Assembly: GCA_013003335.1 (NCBI GenBank)
Contig: JABDJT010000561.1
Location: 1 to 26,717, forward strand
Reading direction: 5' to 3'
From: Verrucomicrobiales bacterium
GTDB lineage: Bacteria; Verrucomicrobiota; Verrucomicrobiia; Verrucomicrobiales; DEV007
DNA length: 26,717 nt
The notes beneath the pieces are model-generated. The model did no database searches. It saw only the letters and a program-made list of their open reading frames with translations, and was not told the origin of the DNA. How positions within the stretch are numbered: the stretch's first letter is position 1; each line of letters begins with the position of its first letter. Position numbers and translations under genes: made by a program. Below, one piece after another: positions 24,496-26,717 of the stretch.

Positions 24496-26717
24496 ATGAA
24501 ATTGATTCGGCGTCTGTTCGTCATTCTCTGTCTCGTCGTACTCGTCGCAGGGATCTGGGGAGCGGTGTATGCCCGGAAAGTTGGCTTTTCCAACAGCTGG
24601 CGTCAGAAAATTGAAGAGGAGGTCGGCAAGCGCGGCTATTTCATTGATATCGGAAAACTGACACTCGGACCGTTGCGCGGGCTGGTCGCAGAGGATATCC
24701 GGTTTTACCAGACGGAAAAACGGCAGCAGGAGATCGCGTTCGTGGATGACGTGTTCCTCGATCTCGATTTGAGCAAGGTGTTCGACGGCGACAAGCAACT
24801 TTCGATCAACACCCTCGATATTCAGGATGCCAAGTTGTCTCTGCCGCTCGATCCGGGAAATCCGGAAAGCCGCGCCAAGCTTCGGGTCGAGAATTTGTCC
24901 GGCCGCTTGGTGGTGACCGAAAACCAGATTGAAGTGGTGCGCGCCCAGGCGGAGATCGAAGGAATCGAAATCTCCGTCAAGGGTTCGATGTTCCGGCCGG
25001 AGAATGCCGCCGAATTGTTTTCCAAGAAAGACCAAACCCCGGAGGAGCGGCGCGATGAACTGGCTGAAATCGCCAAGCAGCGATCGCAAGCCCGGCAGTT
25101 ACTGCGTGAAATTCAAAAACTGGAATACCTCGAGGGTGACAACCCGAAACTCGAGATTGAATTTCGCAGCGATTTGGAAGATCTGACGGCCCTCCAGGCC
25201 ACAGGAAGATTCACCGCGTCCAAATTCCGGCGCGGTTCCTACACGGTCGAGTCTCTCTCCGTCGTGGCGGAATACGAAGGCGATCGGGATCGGGCATTTT
25301 TGAAAGAACTGCACCTGCGGGATGACCAGGGCGATTTGCGAATGGATGCCTCGTGGCAGGAGGATTCGAACGAGGTCGAATTTTCTCTGAGTTCGACCGT
25401 GAATCTTCCCCAACTCGTGACCTCCATTTTGAATGATCCGTCCGTGCTGGGGGATGTCGTCTTCTTCTCCCCACCCAAGTTGGAACTCGAGGGGACGATC
25501 AACCTCGATGATCTTGCAGCAAAGGCTCAGCCTGAGCTGGGCCCCTTCCGGTTGCCGGCCGAAGTAATCGGAACATTTCACTGCGACCGGTTTGTGAGCA
25601 AAGGCGGAGAGGTTTTTGACGGGCTGGAATTTGATTTTGCCGTCGAAGGCGAACAATTTTACGCACGCAACATCCGTCTCGATCACAAGACCGGCATGAT
25701 GTTGGCGAATGTGATTTACGAACCGGACCAGGGCGAGCGGGCGTTCCGATACCAGGCGGAATTGAAAATGGATCCGCGAACATTTATTCCGTTTGTCCGG
25801 CTGGAGGAAACACGCGAGTTTTTGAACGCCTGGGATTTCGATCCCGAAAAATCGAACATTTACGTGGCCTCTGTCGGCGAAGGCGCGGATTTTAACGCCC
25901 AGGAGTGGCGGAGCAAAGGCGTGATCGATTTGCGGAACTTCAAGCTCAACGGTGTGGCATTCACTGAATTGGAGACCGAGTACGAAACGGACGGAATGCA
26001 GCAGGTTTTTCGAAACGTCCGCCTGGCCCGGCCGGAGGGTGAAATCACAGCCGATGAGGCAAGGCATGACGCCAAAATCAAGCGCTGGACACTCCCCGAG
26101 GTCATTTCCACCGTCGATCTGATTGAAGGAGCCACCGCTTTCTGCCCGAAAGAAGCCGAGAGGGTTCTTTTGCCGTATCAATTTGGAGCACCGCCCCGCG
26201 TGATCTTGTCCGGCGTGATCGATGGACGAAAGATCGAAGACATTCCCGGCGGCGTGCCTGACTCCGTGTTCTCGATCCAGTTCAGCAGCGAGGTTCCCGG
26301 AAAATACGAATTCCTCGGACAGACTTTAGACCTCGCCAATCCGCAGGGCGTTGTGCTCATAGACCGGGATGTCGTCCACCTGAAGCATTTCAACGCCAAG
26401 ATTTTCGGCGGACATGTCGGGGTGGATTTCAAGACCATCGGAGCCAGCCAACCCCAGCCGGATTTCGAAGCACACGTGGAACTGAAGGACATCCCGTTTC
26501 ACGAGTTGTCTGGGTTATACAGCGATTACCAGAGCACCGAGGGATCGCTGGAAGGCCAGATGTACTTGAAAGGTAAGATCGATGACGTCAGCTCGATTGA
26601 CGGTTCCGGCGCGGCAAAAATCGTGAATGGAGATGTATTCGCCATCCCGATGATGGGGCCGCTCTCGAAATTCATCGGTGAAGTGATTCCGAATCGGAAC
26701 GCCGGTTACAGCGTGGC
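24496..26717 (+). CDS. AsmA-like membrane-anchored protein, partial, runs off right edge
   Basis: The frame is open from ATG 24496 to the edge (740 codons, no stop). One N-terminal membrane helix (about 6-26) is followed by a very long beta-rich extracytoplasmic region. Recurring strands such as 'GYFIDIGKLTLGPLRGLVAEDIRF' near 47-70 match the start of AsmA/TamB-type proteins. A short coiled segment lies near 175-205. The final part ('GSLEGQMYLKGKI' then 'AAKIVNGDVFAIPMMGPLS') resembles the AsmA C-terminal region. Proteins of this repeating beta-groove group are thought to move phospholipids between inner and outer membranes or to help outer-membrane assembly. No ribosome-binding site is obvious. 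It lies 236 bp from the divergent VOC gene; the gap holds repeat copy 5. Confidence 0.75.
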   Translation, partial: MKLIRRLFVILCLVVLVAGIWGAVYARKVGFSNSWRQKIEEEVGKRGYFIDIGKLTLGPLRGLVAEDIRFYQTEKRQQEIAFVDDVFLDLDLSKVFDGDKQLSINTLDIQDAKLSLPLDPGNPESRAKLRVENLSGRLVVTENQIEVVRAQAEIEGIEISVKGSMFRPENAAELFSKKDQTPEERRDELAEIAKQRSQARQLLREIQKLEYLEGDNPKLEIEFRSDLEDLTALQATGRFTASKFRRGSYTVESLSVVAEYEGDRDRAFLKELHLRDDQGDLRMDASWQEDSNEVEFSLSSTVNLPQLVTSILNDPSVLGDVVFFSPPKLELEGTINLDDLAAKAQPELGPFRLPAEVIGTFHCDRFVSKGGEVFDGLEFDFAVEGEQFYARNIRLDHKTGMMLANVIYEPDQGERAFRYQAELKMDPRTFIPFVRLEETREFLNAWDFDPEKSNIYVASVGEGADFNAQEWRSKGVIDLRNFKLNGVAFTELETEYETDGMQQVFRNVRLARPEGEITADEARHDAKIKRWTLPEVISTVDLIEGATAFCPKEAERVLLPYQFGAPPRVILSGVIDGRKIEDIPGGVPDSVFSIQFSSEVPGKYEFLGQTLDLANPQGVVLIDRDVVHLKHFNAKIFGGHVGVDFKTIGASQPQPDFEAHVELKDIPFHELSGLYSDYQSTEGSLEGQMYLKGKIDDVSSIDGSGAAKIVNGDVFAIPMMGPLSKFIGEVIPNRNAGYSV

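Noticed and set aside
25099..26181. Minus-strand open frame of 360 codons
   Set aside because: It is antisense to the AsmA-like gene, whose frame is open across the whole region with a membrane anchor at its start.

Overview
The window looks like chromosomal DNA of a Verrucomicrobiota bacterium, moderately GC-rich by eye. The strongest reason is the run at 12059-19484. It reproduces the five-gene 'pilus-like' locus known from Akkermansia muciniphila (Amuc_1102, 1101, 1100, 1099 and 1098 families, in that order). Sulfatase, secreted hydrolase and Bat-type von Willebrand genes fit the same phylum. Family names here come from recognising translated motifs and gene order; no database search was run.

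Layout. 1-2989 (minus): a Bat-type pair. The first gene is a membrane VWA protein. The second is a VWA-TPR fusion with a long Glu/Lys then Gln/Asp/Asn tail that runs off the left edge. 3099-9627: a catabolic or secreted-protein block with a PhyH-type dioxygenase, an exported Cys-type sulfatase (minus), a large exported esterase with two alpha/beta-hydrolase-like halves, and two exported proteins of unknown function. 9643-10848 (minus): a large type IV pilin-like protein, divergent from a UDP-glucuronate decarboxylase-like gene (11011-11985). 12059-19484: the pilus-like locus, consisting of a small membrane-anchored protein, a PilM-PilN fusion, two single-pass envelope proteins (one with a calcium-binding-type loop) and a TPR-secretin. 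A strong intrinsic terminator at 19510-19539 closes it. 19614-23061: coaE, rho (overlapping coaE, with a KPE-rich N-terminal repeat) and an RNase D-type gene. 23124-24259 (minus): a VOC protein and an SDR oxidoreductase, coupled by an ATGA overlap. 24496-26717: an AsmA-like membrane-anchored protein that runs off the right edge.

The most notable feature not explained by genes is a family of dispersed palindromic repeats. Five copies, each exactly 43 nt, lie at 5279, 8746, 15674, 23071 and 24312, and a half-copy lies at about 19560. They sit between divergent, convergent and co-directional genes alike, so they are not simply terminators. One supplies codons 3-17 of a predicted secreted protein, in its signal peptide. 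Another sits inside the pilus-like operon. They look like a REP/MITE-type element of this genome.

No gene-free stretch exceeds 300 bases. The largest gaps are 24260-24495 (holds a repeat), 10849-11010 (divergent promoter region) and 5240-5385 (holds a repeat). I saw no tRNA, rRNA, CRISPR array, transposase gene or phage gene. Most starts lack a clear Shine-Dalgarno sequence.
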